DNA from: Citrus sinensis
Taxonomy: Eukaryota > Streptophyta > Magnoliopsida > Sapindales > Rutaceae
Assembly: GCF_022201045.2 (NCBI RefSeq)
Contig: NC_068563.1
Location: forward strand, 7,874,001 to 7,938,000
Direction: 5' to 3'
DNA length: 64,000 nucleotides
The notes under the pieces are model-generated. The model did no database searches. It saw only the letters and a program-made list of their open reading frames with translations, and had not been told where the DNA came from. Position numbers and translations under genes: made by a program. Position 1 is the first letter of the stretch. Each line of letters begins with the position of its first letter. Below are positions 24,825 through 37,530 of this stretch, in pieces.

Positions 24825-26269
24825 GGGAGATTGCCAATTTCCCCCTTACAGTAATCGACATATATCATTTCTCTCCCTACTATTTTTATAATGGACAAAA
24901 ACCCCCCTGATAGTATAAGTTTACAATATTATCCTTATTTTCAACTACTGTTTTATTTATATTTATTATAAATTAAATAAATCACATGAATAGAAACTAA
25001 ATAAAAAATTAAGCATTAAAAACAAGAAAATATATGTTTTGATATGAGAAAAAAATTAATAATAAATTTTTTTTCTTGTATTTATTTATTTTGTAAAAAT
25101 TTTCTTATAATAAATATATAAGAAAGTTATTATAAAATGATAACAAAATTATTATAAGAAAACTTGAATGACAAATAAAAATTTATTATAAGATAAATAA
25201 TAGGAGTATTGGCACTTTCTCCCCTACAGTAATTAACATATACCATTTACTCCCTTGTTGTTTTCAAAATGGCCAAAAACCCCCCATGACAGTATAAGTT
25301 TATAATATTACCCTTATTTTTAACTATTCTTTTATTTATATTTATTATAAATTAAATAAATTACATGAATAGAAACAAAATAAAAAAAATTAAGTATTAA
25401 AAATAAGAAATATATATTTTGATATGAGCAAAAAATTAATAATAATTTTTTTTCTTGTAATTATTTATTTTGTGAACATTTTCTTATAATAAATATTTTG
25501 TAATATTTTAAAATTAAATGTAAAAAGTATAGGCAAAATATTTTATTATTTATCTTATAATAAATTTTTATTTGTCATTCATGTTTTCTTATAATAATTT
25601 TTTTTATTTTATAATAACTTTCTTATATATTTATTATAAGAAAATTTTTACAAAATAAATAAATAAAAGAAAAAAATTTTATTATTAATTTTTTTCTCAT
25701 ATCAAAACATATATTTCTTTTTTTAATGCTTAATTTTTTATTTAGTTTCTATTCATGTGGTTTATTTAATTTATAATAAATATAAATAAAAGAGTAGTTG
25801 AAAATAAGGGCAATATTGTAAACTTATGCTATCAGGGGGGTTTTTGGCCATTATAAAAACAGTAGGGGGAAAAATGGTATATGTTGATTACTGTAAGGGG
25901 GAAATTGGCAATCTCCCTAAATAATAAAATATTTTGCCTATACTTTTTACATTTAATTTTAAAATATTACAAAATGTTTATTATAAGAAAATGTTCACAA
26001 AATAAATAATTACTAGAAAAAAAATTTATTATTAATTTTTTTTGCTTATATCAAAATATATATTTATTGTTTTTAATACTTAATTTTTTTTATTTAGTTT
26101 CTATTCATGTAATTTATTTAATTTATAATAAATATAAATAAAAGAGTAGTTAAAAATAAGGGTAATATTGTAAACTTATACTGTCATGAGGGTTTTTGGT
26201 CATTTTAAAAACAGTAGGGAAGTAAATAGTATATGTTAATTACTGTAGGGGGGAAAGTGGCAATCCCCC
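24825..26269. mobile_element. Outer Mutator-type MITE, interrupted by a copy of its own family
   Basis: The ends read GGGAGATTGCCAATTTCCCC on the left and GGCAATCCCCC on the right. The perfect 9-bp target duplication TTTTATTTA lies at 24816-24824 and 26270-26278. Removing the inner insertion (25203-25917) and one 9-bp duplicate leaves 721 bp, almost the size of the inner copy. Both arms are nearly palindromic, but the two ends can be told apart: an A-type end with ATTTCCCCCTTACAG and a B-type end with CTTTCCCCCCTACAG. Confidence 0.93.
25203..25917. mobile_element. Inner Mutator-type MITE of the same family, opposite orientation
   Basis: 715 bp, flanked by the perfect 9-bp duplication TAAATAATA (25194-25202 and 25918-25926). 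Its left end is the B type and its right end the A type, so it sits reversed relative to its host. Its own centre, read on the minus strand, contains the undisrupted target region (GATAAATAATAAAATATT), which confirms that host and guest belong to one family. Confidence 0.93.
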
Positions 26270-26278
26270 TTTTATTTA

Positions 26279-27326
26279 TATATTTAAAATCTAAACCTAA
26301 TAAAAAAGATTAACTGTAGCTATTCTAAAATTTTATCTTATGTTTTACCGCAAATAATGTGGTATATGTGTTATTTATTGAGCAACCAATAAATTTTTCA
26401 TAGATTCGAATTGAATTAATTTTAAAAAATAATTTTTTTTCAAATATGATGTACATACCCATATTAAAAAAAAAAATCTTTTGAAACTGACTCAATGTTG
26501 TAAGTGAAATATGTTTGATAATGTTCCGAGTTTTGTTAAGGAAGCAATAATGATGTTAATGTCGTGATATAAATATATATGCCTTACTTTTGCATGTTTT
26601 AATTGATGACAAATAATTAACTATATGTTTCCTCAGTGAATCTCATTGCAAGCTTAATTTGGCAGTAAATCTGATAAAAAAATTTAGTAACTCAAATAAC
26701 ACTCCATGTGGTGAGGCTTCTTATAAGCAGTAGCACGTTAAGGGCTTCATACACAGACTTGAAGAAAATCAAAGTCAAATCTCTTTGCTGTGTTTTGGGC
26801 ATTCTATCTTAGCATGGCAGACTGAAAGAGTTGCTGAAAGAATCGTTCAATTCAAATCTTCATGATCTCAGCAATCTCCCAGATACGATTATGCAATCAA
26901 TAAATTTCTACGTACATCTGAGAATACGTGTAACACCTATATAAAGGTACATTCTTAGTGTTCTTTCAATTAGTGAAAAAAGCTTTTCATTCATATTTCT
27001 AAATGTGATTTTGTTTTGAGAAAGTGCTTTTTTTAAGTTTAATCTCGTCTTTGATGCATCATGACTAAACCCAGATGATTAAATTAGGAAAATATAGCTA
27101 TCAAAAGTGTTTGAAGAAGGCAAGATTGAAAAAAAAAAGGGCATAGCAAAATTGCGAAAAGGGAAAAGACATGATACATGATGCATCCTAAAAGCACCCT
27201 ACATGGAAACTGGAAACATGAAACTAAGAGTGGCAAAAGACTCATTCTAGCTCTTGCTTACTGTGCCTCTCCAACATCACCGTCATGTTACAAGGTTGAT
27301 AGCTAAAATGGACAAGGTGATGCACA
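26279..27326. other. Spacer downstream of the invertase gene
   Basis: AT-rich to about 26500, then more balanced sequence that includes the invertase 3' UTR on the minus strand. No exons or repeats seen. Confidence 0.5.
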
Positions 27327-30300
27327 TCAGAATGTCCATGAATGTGATCTTCTCAAAAGGGGTTTCAATTGTTTGTCTTCCTCGAGTGATATCATTCCCA
27401 AATGAGATGGGTCTTCTAACATCATCTTTGCCACCAAGTAACCGGCAATTGACCAAGTTTGGAACTTGCGGGCCTGTTTTCCGATGTATCGACCAAGCTT
27501 CCCATCATAATACTCGGGCCAGCTATCTTTCAGCAACCTGCTTTCAGCAAGTTCAATGGCCCGTCTAGCAATTTGAGGGCGCCCGGTCTTTATACATGCA
27601 GCAGTGAGAAGCCACAGAAGTACTGCACCCGTTGCCAAAGGCAAAAAGAATATCTAAGCAAACATCTTAGCTAAGAATCAAAAGTATTGAACAGAAATAT
27701 ATAATACTTCAATTGTCCTATCACGATCAATTAAGAGTTGGTCCAACTATTTTGGTGCTGAAAATTATTAGTAGGTACGAGATGGAGAAATCAACTTCAT
27801 CTCTGTAACTTATCAAGTCCCAGTTTTACAAGAAATGAAATATACTTTATAAATGGGATTTTGAATTTGTAAGAAAGTGAAACATCAATAGTGTGCAAAA
27901 GAAGCTGCAAATTCTGGTCAGCTGGCCAAAAGCTAGGCATAGCAGATTCAACTATCACAAGGCATCACTCTGACTAAAGACACTTAGCAGTCCAGATGGT
28001 ATAGGAGTTTGAGTCAATCCTAGTGGTTTTCTGAGAAGATGTATAAAGCAGAACATACCTGGCCAAGATCCCCCATTGTGGTAACTCCACCTGGTATTTT
28101 TTGGATCGCATCCTGTAATGATTCTCCAGTCATGGCTTTCTATTGCTGGATAGCAAACCTTTATTGGCATTTCTCCAACCAACTCCTCCCAGCGTGATTC
28201 TATAAGATCCATAATTGCATTTGACTGTTCTTCAGTGGCCAATGATGAAAGAATAGCAATGCAATTGCCCAAGGCAAACCAGCGGAAATCCATTTTAGCA
28301 GGGCTAACATTGCCAATAAAGTAGCCACCTCTAATTGGCATGAAATCAAAAACCCATTCTGGAAGTGAATCTGGAATTACATTAAATTTGTTGACTGCGG
28401 TGTGAGAATACTCCTCTGTTTTATATCGATATATATCATTAAGCTGCTTCAAATCTAGCCAAAAATAACTTCTCATGTGATAGTTTAAGGCATGAAGACG
28501 TTTAACTATTCTTTCAACAAATTCCTTTCCCTCGTCATCTTGCTTGAGTAAAACCAAAGCACATCTTAAAGCCATGAAGAACAGGGCCTGTATCTCAATT
28601 GGGTATCCATAAACACCCTGAAAATATGTAAAAATGATGAAGCTGATGATGTAGAATTGCAGCATAAAGAAGATAAAAGACCACATTTCATTTCATAAAC
28701 CAACTTCAATGGGGTACGCCTAACCACCCTGAAAATATGTAAAATGTAAATGCATATTGAAGGATAAAGTAAAATAACTGCTACTATGGGCAACCCAAAT
28801 CGCAATTCACAAGCATGCCATCAATGCCAATTATTGGAAAATCCAATACAATTAATCTGTCAACTACGTTCTGGGTCAATAGGTGTTGGAATAGGAATGA
28901 CAGAAAAAGTAGTTGTCTATTAGGTATACTAGAAAATCTCAATATCATCGTCAATGAAAAGCAAACGTTTGGTGTTCAACAGACTGACATCTGGTGTTCA
29001 ATGGACTGATCCTTTTTTTTTCTCAAGTTTCTCAAGCAACAATGCAGAAAGAGAAGGAAAGAAAACAGAGCGCTGAACTAATGAAGTAGACCATTAAATC
29101 TGTTTCAAGTTGGCATCAACTCATGGGAGCCAGGAGTAAGCAGTTTAGAATGGATTGTAAGAAAGGAAACTAAGTGCTACGTGTTACATTAAGCAGAAAG
29201 AAGTTCATTTACATTTTTTTAAAAGCTAATTATTGATAAATTAAGTTGCAACCTTAAATCTGAAACTGATAATATCCTGTGAGCACTCACCATTCTTCGA
29301 TCAATCATGCAGCATCCATCAGCACATAGAAGAGTAGGGAATGTGTCAAAACCTTCCGAGAGACATAAACTCAGAATTAGCCGCATACCCTTCTGGCATT
29401 CGGGCAGCTCAGCCAACGAACTGTCTCCCGTTGACTTTGTGTAGGCCCGAAGTAATATGATCCACCAGAAGCCAGAATCAACAGGAGCCACCCTTCCTAT
29501 TGCACTCTCCCCAAAATCAGCTATTAAAGTCTCAGTGTTCCGGATTGGATCATGAAGCACTTTGAAACTAGCTGGCATCACTCCTTCCCCAAGCTGAAAC
29601 CTATCAATCTTTTTCTCCCACGATTGCAGCCGAAGCGTCTTCAAAATAAAGTTCTTTACTATCTCTGGTTCCCCATTCATCAAAAAGGCCAACGCACTTG
29701 GAACAAAATCTCTGACAAACACCTGCACAAATAAACTCCCATTCATACCACCACACACACCAACCGTACACTTTTCCAACACCAGCCTCATACACAAAAC
29801 CAAGCGGCCCAAGCACAGAACAAATATATATATACAATGCACAGAGACAATAAATTTGCACAAATAGAGCCTTCTAGTTCCACTAATTCAAAGTCCATAG
29901 TATAAGATCTCCAATTAAGAGATCATATTTTCCTACATAAATCTTATGGCAATATAAAGTTTAACTTTGTCAATAGACACAATACTATATATAACAGCTC
30001 AAGAGTTTAGACTCCCATATGCATACTTCTACCTGGCTCTTTGTGATTCCGCATTAAGTCACTACAATTCAGCACAAATTAGTAGCAAGTACACAACCGT
30101 TTTACATTTTCTAAAATACATACTTCCGCACTAGACAAAAAATTCTACATGCAAATATATTTTAAAAAAAAAAAGTCCGTATAGAGATGTCCCTACGCAT
30201 ACTTCTACATGGCTCTTGGCAATTCCACGTTGAGTTACTACAATTCAGCACTAAATTGGCAGCAATTACAAACCATTTTGCATTTTCTTAAGTACGGACG

Positions 30301-30910
30301 TCCACACTAGACAAAAATGTCTGTGTAGAGCCGTCCCTATGCATACCTGTACATGGCTCTTTGCAATTCCCCGTTAAGTTACTACTATTTACTACAATTC
30401 AGCACTAAATTTGCTAACAATTATGTAAACACAGACGTAGGCACCATATACATGTAAATGTAACAAAAGGTTGAAAGCCTGAAACATTTTATTATATACC
30501 TGATCATAGTTAAGCTCTTCCTCAGAACTATCCAATGCAGCAATGGTGCCGACCGGATTGCCGCGAAAATAGACTAACGAACGGCGCAGAGCATCCCAAG
30601 CTTCGCCGACCATCGGGTGCGGCTCGTAGCCAATCAGCGATCGCGGCGTGTTGAATCCCGACCTTCTACCGGGCGAAAACGGTGCGTCTGGATTATGATC
30701 GATCACTAACCGAGAAAAGTTGGCGTTGGCGTTGGCGTTATCGGCGCTCCTTGTCATTACACGTGGCGAAAATCCAATGGACAGTTCACTAAGCGACCGC
30801 TCATCGAACGATCTCTGTCTTTCTCTGTCCATATTCAATGACCTCGGCTTCTCTGATAGCTTCGAGAAATCACATTCGTTGCACTCAGCTACCGTACACA
30901 GCGTATCCAT
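27327..30910 (-). CDS. Alkaline/neutral invertase, cytosolic type (GH100)
   Basis: Hydrolyses sucrose to glucose and fructose at neutral pH. Exons on the minus strand: 30500-30910, 29291-29722, 28059-28617, 27327-27622, summing to 1698 nt and 565 aa, within the usual 550-575 aa of the cytosolic clade. The N terminus ([12 protein letters not shown]...) has no evident plastid or mitochondrial transit peptide and includes the clade-typical [14 protein letters not shown], a phosphorylatable Ser region bound by 14-3-3 proteins in Arabidopsis CINV1. Catalytic-domain blocks: [102 protein letters not shown], and [20 protein letters not shown]. The family is certain. By gene order it matches Arabidopsis At4g34860 (A/N-InvB). 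Confidence 0.95.
30021..30415. repeat. Imperfect tandem repeat in intron 1 of the invertase gene
   Basis: Three diverged copies start at 30021, 30197 and 30341 with GCATACTTCTAC-like text, followed by ATGGCTCTTT...CAATTC and CACTAGACAAAAA. Spacings are 176 and 144 bases. The copies contain no open frame. Confidence 0.7.
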
Positions 30911-31000
30911 CTTTTTTTCCTTCTTTTTAAAAAATAAATTTTATTTTTATTTATTTATTTTTTTCAAAATTCGAATTTTCATTCAATAACCTGCAATTTG

Positions 31001-31202
31001 ATGAACAGAAATCAGTTTCAGCCATCGCTAACAGAGACCAGCATGCATGTGATTACGTGAATATAATAAATAAAAAATAATAATTCCATTTGCAATCTTT
31101 TATGAACAGAAATCAGTTTCAGCCATCGCTAACAGAGACCAGCATGCATGTGATTACGTGAATATAATAAATAAAAAATAATAATTCCATTTGCAATCTT
31201 TA
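31001..31202. repeat. Perfect 101-bp tandem duplication upstream of the invertase start
   Basis: 31001-31101 and 31102-31202 are identical as far as I can read, each starting ATGAACAGAAATCAGTTTCA. The block lies 90-290 bases upstream of the invertase ATG on its own strand, in the 5' UTR or promoter. Confidence 0.85.
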
Positions 31203-33490
31203 TTATTTTTTGAATTAAAATTGAAAAATAATGAATTAATCTGAGACTGACTGACCGCAAGGTTCGGTAACGCTTGTTTCGCAGATTCGGAGAAGGAGGA
31301 AATGAAACAAGCGTACTCCACTTTATACAGACTGTCCATAATTTTTATACACGACACACATTTTAGTATTCAATTTTGTTTTCTTAAATGAATGATGTCA
31401 GGTGGGTCCCAGCAAAGCGATTGTTAGATGGTGACCGTATTGATAATTTAGATCTTAAGCCGGAGTGCCCATTTTGAAAAAATATTGTTTACATAATAAA
31501 TAATGTAAGTGGTCAAGTGTTCATTTTTTTAATTAGTGGGGGGTTAATTTTTTTTTTAAATAAAAATCTGCTCTAAAGTTCGCTGCCCTCATAGAAATTG
31601 ATTGATAGGTTCAATTTGATTACACGTGAAGAACAGAATAACGAAGTGAACAAGTATTTAAGTGGCATCTTAATTGAGATATTTTTAAGCTTAATAAGTA
31701 GGTTGACACTATGATATTCGTGTTCATAAATTGATACTATTAAATGGCTGAATTTTTAATTATTTGGCTAGACTGCAAATTTTTTTTTTTTTTGAAGCAT
31801 ATGTTACTTAATCTTTGTAGTCTGGCACTAATAAATATTTAATTATCACTAATATGATATTATATATTACAATAATAAATATAAACCCTTGTTAGTGTTA
31901 AAGATTTGCTCCAATTATTGCCCAAATTAAGACGGTGAACTGCACCCAAAACCTCAATTTTGAGTCAGCATTATGACTTTAGCAGTGTCGTACGGATGAC
32001 GGACTGCATCACGGGAATGAGATGATGGTAGTTGTGGGGCCACGTGGGGGAAGCTTTCAGTAGGTGAGTTTTTCTGATTCAAATAGTCCAGTGCGTGCTG
32101 ACGTGGCCATAATTATTTGAACTGTGCTTGGGGACTTGAGCGCGTATAAAAGGACAACGACAATAATGCAGGGGATTGCAGGGCATCTTTGCAGAGGGTC
32201 ATAAATGTCTGCTGTGACACGTGTACGGTTAGGAATGCTTCAAAAGATTTATCAGTGATAGTCGTCCACAAATCAAATGAACGGCTTAATGAATGTGTTA
32301 AGTTGTAACTACGTCTGCTAGCAGTTTTATATTTACATTCAGATAATTCATGTGGCTGTTTTACATTAAATGCTAATTAATTAAGAGAATGTTTAAATTA
32401 AAAAATTTAATATTAAAAAATTTAATATTTTTAATTTTTATTTATTTTATTTTATAATATTTTATTTTTTTAATTCATTATTTATTATAATAACTTATTA
32501 ATTATTAACTCATTTTAAATTTATAATAATTAAAAATAATTAAAAAAAATAAGTGAAAGCCCAAGTCTTGTCCAAGTTCGGTCTAGGCCCGCGATACACC
32601 CAGTCCTAGTACTTGTTCTCTAATGGGTTTAGGCCTGAACTTGAAAAAACCCTTTTCTATCCCACTTTTTGCCATTCATAATTCATGTTTCATAAAGGAA
32701 AAAATTATCTCCACACAATTAAAAGGAAATTTAAGTCTCCATTTTCAAATGGAGACTCCAACTACTAATGGCATGAACTAGCAGCCTGCACTTGTCCAAA
32801 TGCCAAGTTTGCCCGAATGGATATGTATGCTAAGACTTGACTCTACTAAAAGGAGCCGTCTTAGATTAATAGAGTTAGTTAATACCATATTAAATAATGC
32901 TAGAATTTTCGTGTTTGAATTCTAATTTGAGCTCAATTGATGTGATTAATTATTCACATCATGGTTCAAATAAATTAATTATTAGCTATATTATGTTGGC
33001 TATTAAAGTTTAGTATAATGTGTTAGTTACAAATAAGTTGTCACATATTCAAATTAAAACTCAAATGTTGAAAATCAGTTGCATTATTGTACTTTAAAAA
33101 TTATAAATAGGAAAAGGGTCACCACAATATATTAGATATGTCATAATTTATATTCGAACTCGAATGGCTAGCCAAATAAAAATGCTTAAATACTACTTAA
33201 CTAAGCCCTTAAACAAAAAAATAAAAAAATAAAATGAAACAAGTGTTTAATATAAAAAATTTTAAAATATTTGTGAATTAATCTTTATTAATTAAATAGT
33301 ATGTGATTATCGACTACTTCCTTGTGTACTTTTTTTTTCGTCTCTTTCTATTTTAGAGAGAATAGAAATAAAAACAAAAAAATTAAGTGCAAGCTTGAAT
33401 TAGTATGGATTATTACTTGAGAATTTACTCTTTAATTACAAAGGTCGGATCAAGAAAAATACCAAAAAAAAAAAAGAACAATATTTTAGG
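31203..33490. other. Intergenic stretch
   Basis: Upstream of the invertase gene. More GC-balanced sequence at 31920-32300 contains ACGTGG and ACGTGT motifs (G-box-like cores near 32040 and 32218), which could be promoter elements. The rest is AT-rich. No exons recognised. Confidence 0.35.
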
Positions 33491-34060
33491 TAGGGATGAC
33501 AAAAAAATCTGGGCTTGGCCTAGATTTGGAAAGATCCGAAAAAATTCAAATTTGCACATGAAAAAATGCATATCTAGATGCTAAAACTTAGAATATGTGT
33601 GAAAAATGAATATCTAGATCCGCATTATTTTTTAATTAAATTATTTATTAAATTAAAATTAAATGAAAAAGTATATAAACTAAATGAAAAAAAAATAATA
33701 AGATTAATTAAAAAATATATAAGCTAAATTAAGTTGAAAAATATATTGGGATCCACATTATTTTATGTGGATTTGTAGTGTTTTTATAATTTTATTTGTG
33801 GATTTGTTATGTTAAACTTAGATTTTATGTCGTTCTTGATGTTTGATTTATGTTATGGTATTTTTATTTGTGAATTTATGATGTTATATGTTATTTTAGG
33901 TATTAAATTTTTTATTGTTAAATTGTGATTGAATTTTATTTGATATTATCAAATAAATTATTGAACTTTAAATTATATTTTAAATTATAGAATTTTAATT
34001 TATGCGGATTCGAATATAAAAATATCAATACGTATTCGGATCCAAACTTTGTCATCCCTA
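33491..34060. mobile_element. hAT-type MITE, about 570 bp
   Basis: Inverted ends TAGGGATGACAAAAAAATC on the left and CTTTGTCATCCCTA on the right. An imperfect 8-bp duplication flanks it (ATTTTAGG at 33483-33490, GTTTTGGG at 34061-34068, 6 of 8). The TAGGG start and 8-bp spacing are typical of plant hAT derivatives. The interior is AT-rich and non-coding. Confidence 0.7.
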
Positions 34061-35256
34061 GTTTTGGGATAGATTTGGAAGATTATTTATGACCCAATAA
34101 CAATATGAGACTTTGAAATGAATAATAAAGGAAAACTTAATTGGTAAAGTGACACCTCGACTGCCCCACGTGAGCCAATCAGAAATGAGTGTAACTTTAA
34201 TAAATTTACCTCACTCAAAAGGGCAAAGCCAGAATAAATTAAGAGATATTTAGGTCTCTCGTGTACTCACTAAATGTCAACATCATTGAGTAATAATTCT
34301 TTATCTTTTATCCTTAGAAAAAGGAATCAAATCTACATAGGTAACCAATTATCAGAGAACACCTCACTATCTCTAAAACTATCTTTATAGAGACAACGGA
34401 ATTGCCCAATCAATAAGCACCATGTGGACAAGGGTTCACCTAATAAACACCACTTGTAGTTTTAACTAACAAGCTCAATTGAGTAAAATCTCTATAATAT
34501 CCTTTTTCTTTTTTTTGCTCTCTCCAAATCTCTTGAGATCTTTGGGCTGTTTCATCCGTCTCTTACACCATTTTCAGGATTTCTTCTATTTTTAATAACT
34601 TAATAGAATATCTTAACCACCTCATATTCCAAGAGAGTTTTATCCTTATTCTTCTTTTAGAAAAAAAAACCATATATTTCCATCATGTTATCATTCATCA
34701 TGAATAGGCCTTAATAAGGTTTTATTTATATTATAATGAAAATCATGTAATACTTCATTTATAATAGATTGGAGATGAGGTTATTCCCATTGATGTAGGT
34801 CAAAGGATCGAACAATGTAAAATCTTATGTTCATTTATTTTTATGCTTATTTTTACCTGTTATGAAGATTTTGATGCCCAATTCATATTTAGTATGTAAG
34901 CTCATCTAAACCACCTTAGGTATATTGACTATCCTAGGTTCATTTGGGTTATTCTTGAGCACTTGAGCTTCTTATATCAACTCTCAACATTATTCTCTCA
35001 TATGACCACCTCAATTCACTATTCAGACCATCTCAACCACTTACTTCAAATATAGAAAAACACACTTAAACCCTTATTAGCCCAATCTCCCTGTTAATAT
35101 AAATTTATTTATTTGAATCGGGTTTGAGCTAGATCCGGTGAGAACCACTGTTAAATCAAATACTTGCGAAAATCCAGTGAAAACAAACAACATGACAAGA
35201 AACTCGATAATGTTGTAACTGACATGGAAATTCAATGAATTTGATGAAGAAAAGAT
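34061..35256. other. Intergenic stretch
   Basis: AT-rich non-coding sequence. I see no inverted termini, exons or RNA genes. Confidence 0.45.
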
Positions 35257-35259
35257 TTA

Positions 35260-36386
35260 GGGTGCGTTTGAGATTGAGGTTGGGCAGCTGTAGTTTAAAA
35301 GCTACAGCACTAAAGTGTTTGATAAACCCTAGCTGCTGTAGCTTTTAAACTATGTTGATATGAATTTTCACTTGTATAATACAAAATTTATTATATCTTT
35401 AATAATTTTATCAAAATTATTATTTAAAATTTATATTTAATATATATTAGGGATATTATCATTTTTCCACCAAAGGTATTCTGACACATCATGTTAGTAC
35501 CATGGTTTGGTAAAACTATCAATTTACCACAAAACGTTTAAACTGTTAGCATTTTCCCACCATTCCGTTAAAACTCAGTTAATATGTAATAGAAAATTTA
35601 TAAAAGGTCAATTTTACCCCTGGAGCGTAAAAGACTATGTAATTAACCTTTTATGAATTTTTTAATTAAATCATCATTTGTTGTTCTTCCTTCTTAAAGG
35701 ACAAAAATTACCATTTATAAATTTTGTAAAATTGACCGTGTGGTGCTAGGTACTTCATAAATTGATTTAATTTATTTAATTTTTAAAGGACAAATTTATT
35801 TATTAAATTGACGAGCTAAAGACAATTTATTCTACTACTAAAACTCAATTTATGAAAGGGCAAAAAAAAAAAAAAAAGAATGTGCAAAAGAAGCAATTTA
35901 ATCTTTGATATGATGATAATAATTTTACACAAAAAATTAAATAAATAAATTTGCCCTTTAAAAATTAAATAAATTAAATCAATTTATGAATTACCTAATA
36001 CCACAAGGTCAATTTTACAAAATTCATAAAAGGTAATTTTTGTCCTTTAAGAAGGAAGAACAATAAATGATGATTTAATTACAAAATTCATAAAAGGTTA
36101 ATTACATGGTCTTTTATGCTCCAGGGGTAAAATTGACCCTTTAGGAATTTTTCGTTACATATTAACTGAGTTTTAACGGAATTGTGGGAAAATGCTAACA
36201 GTTTAAATGTTTGGTGGTAAATTGATAGTTTTACCAAACCGTGGTACTGACATGATGTGTCAGAATACATTTGGTGGGAAAATGATAATATCCCTATATA
36301 TTATTAACATTTGTTTCATAATTATAATTTTTTTTTGACAACAGCTGTAACTTAAAAGTTACAGTACCTCAATTCCAAACGCATCC
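35260..36386. mobile_element. Tourist-like (PIF/Harbinger) MITE, split by a Mutator-type MITE
   Basis: The ends are inverted: left GGGTGCGTTTGAGATTGAGG, right complement GGATGCGTTTGGAATTGAGG. The 3-bp target duplication TTA (35257-35259 and 36387-36389) is the PIF/Harbinger signature. Without the inner insertion the element is about 273 bp. Subterminal inverted repeats include GCTGTAG and CTACAGC. Confidence 0.85.
35450..36294. mobile_element. Mutator-type MITE, 845 bp, nested in the Tourist-like MITE
   Basis: A perfect 9-bp duplication TATATATTA lies at 35441-35449 and 36295-36303. The arms are very long inverted repeats: GGGATATTATCATTTTTCCA on the left against its complement on the right, with matching sequence for about 250 bases through the GTTAAAACTCAGTTAATATG block and further. 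The central part is AT-rich. No coding capacity. Confidence 0.92.
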
Positions 36387-36389
36387 TTA

Positions 36390-37522
36390 CCTGAATTTTG
36401 GTATCAGCTTGCTGATTTCTCGAAGATTTTGTTAATAATTGGAAACTACTTGCTAAAATGAGCTGGCTGCTGGCTTTGCTGATTGGTGAATTAAGCTGGA
36501 AATTGACCTATTTGGGCTAAACTTTTGCTGTCGTTGGTTTGCGGGGCTTTTTCTTGCGTAGACTAGATTTTGGGCTGGTTGCGGCTGTTATGGGTCTGGA
36601 ATTGGGGCTAGAAGACAAGGAACTTTACGTTGTTGAAATTTGGATGGAAAATGCAATGAATTTGATGGAATTTTGAAGTGGAATTGTCAATTTGTTGGAA
36701 TTTTGGTCGATTTTGTTTTGAAATGTGACGGAGGCGTGGGAAGCTTGGTGAAATGAGGTGGCTTTGTAATTGCGCAGAAATTTGAGTGATTTGAGCTAAA
36801 GTCTGTTATCTGTGGTCAATTGGGCTTCTGTTGAAGTGGACTACAACTTGTGTTTTTCTGGACTGGAATATTGTTTTTCAATTGGTATTTTCATAATACA
36901 AAAATAAAAATAAAGATAGTATTTTGAATTTTAGTATGCATTTAATATTATTTTATATATCCTGTATTTAAAAATAAAAATATTAATATGCATTCCGTAG
37001 TCAATTAAAAATAATAAAATATTGAGTATATGTGTTCAGTAGTATTATTTTTAGAAATAATTATTACTCGCAAGAAAGATGTGAAGTGTATGGCCAAAGC
37101 CAATAATGAAAGTTTCGTAAGAGGACTAGAGACAGCTACGTGAGAAAAAAAAATCTTCTTTCTCAAAAAACTTATATGAAAGATAAATCATTGTAACTTA
37201 AAAGTTAATATAACAAAAATAATATAAGATATATTTTCTTAATCTCCTTAATAAAAATTAAAAAAAGGAAAATCGGAAAATTTGGTCAGAGAATGGAAGA
37301 TGAGGATGAAAGATGAATAACGGATAAGAGACTTAGGAGAAAGTAGAGAGAAATACGAGGGGAAGATGAAGATGAAAATGCCGGTGGTGAGAGAAGGAAA
37401 TAACGAGATAAAAGTACAAATTTGTTCATATTGGAAAATTTGTTGAATTTGTTTCATAAATTTTATAGTTTGTTTTGTTGAATAGCCAAATATATTTGAC
37501 TTGTTTTCTAATTTATTATCCT
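36390..37522. other. Intergenic stretch
   Basis: 36400-36870 is less AT-rich and has loosely repeated GCTGG and GGAATTTTG words, possibly a remnant of an unknown repeat. The remainder is AT-rich. No exons seen. Confidence 0.35.
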
Positions 37523-37530
37523 GTTTTCAG

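Noticed and set aside
24825..26269. A single large palindromic element with 720-bp inverted repeats
   Set aside because: The arm order is A, B, A', B' rather than A, B, B', A', and an internal pair of 9-bp duplications shows two nested insertions.
31001..31202. CRISPR-like or other structured repeat array
   Set aside because: Only two adjacent copies without spacers in a plant nuclear promoter; a simple tandem duplication. No CRISPR array is present anywhere in the window.
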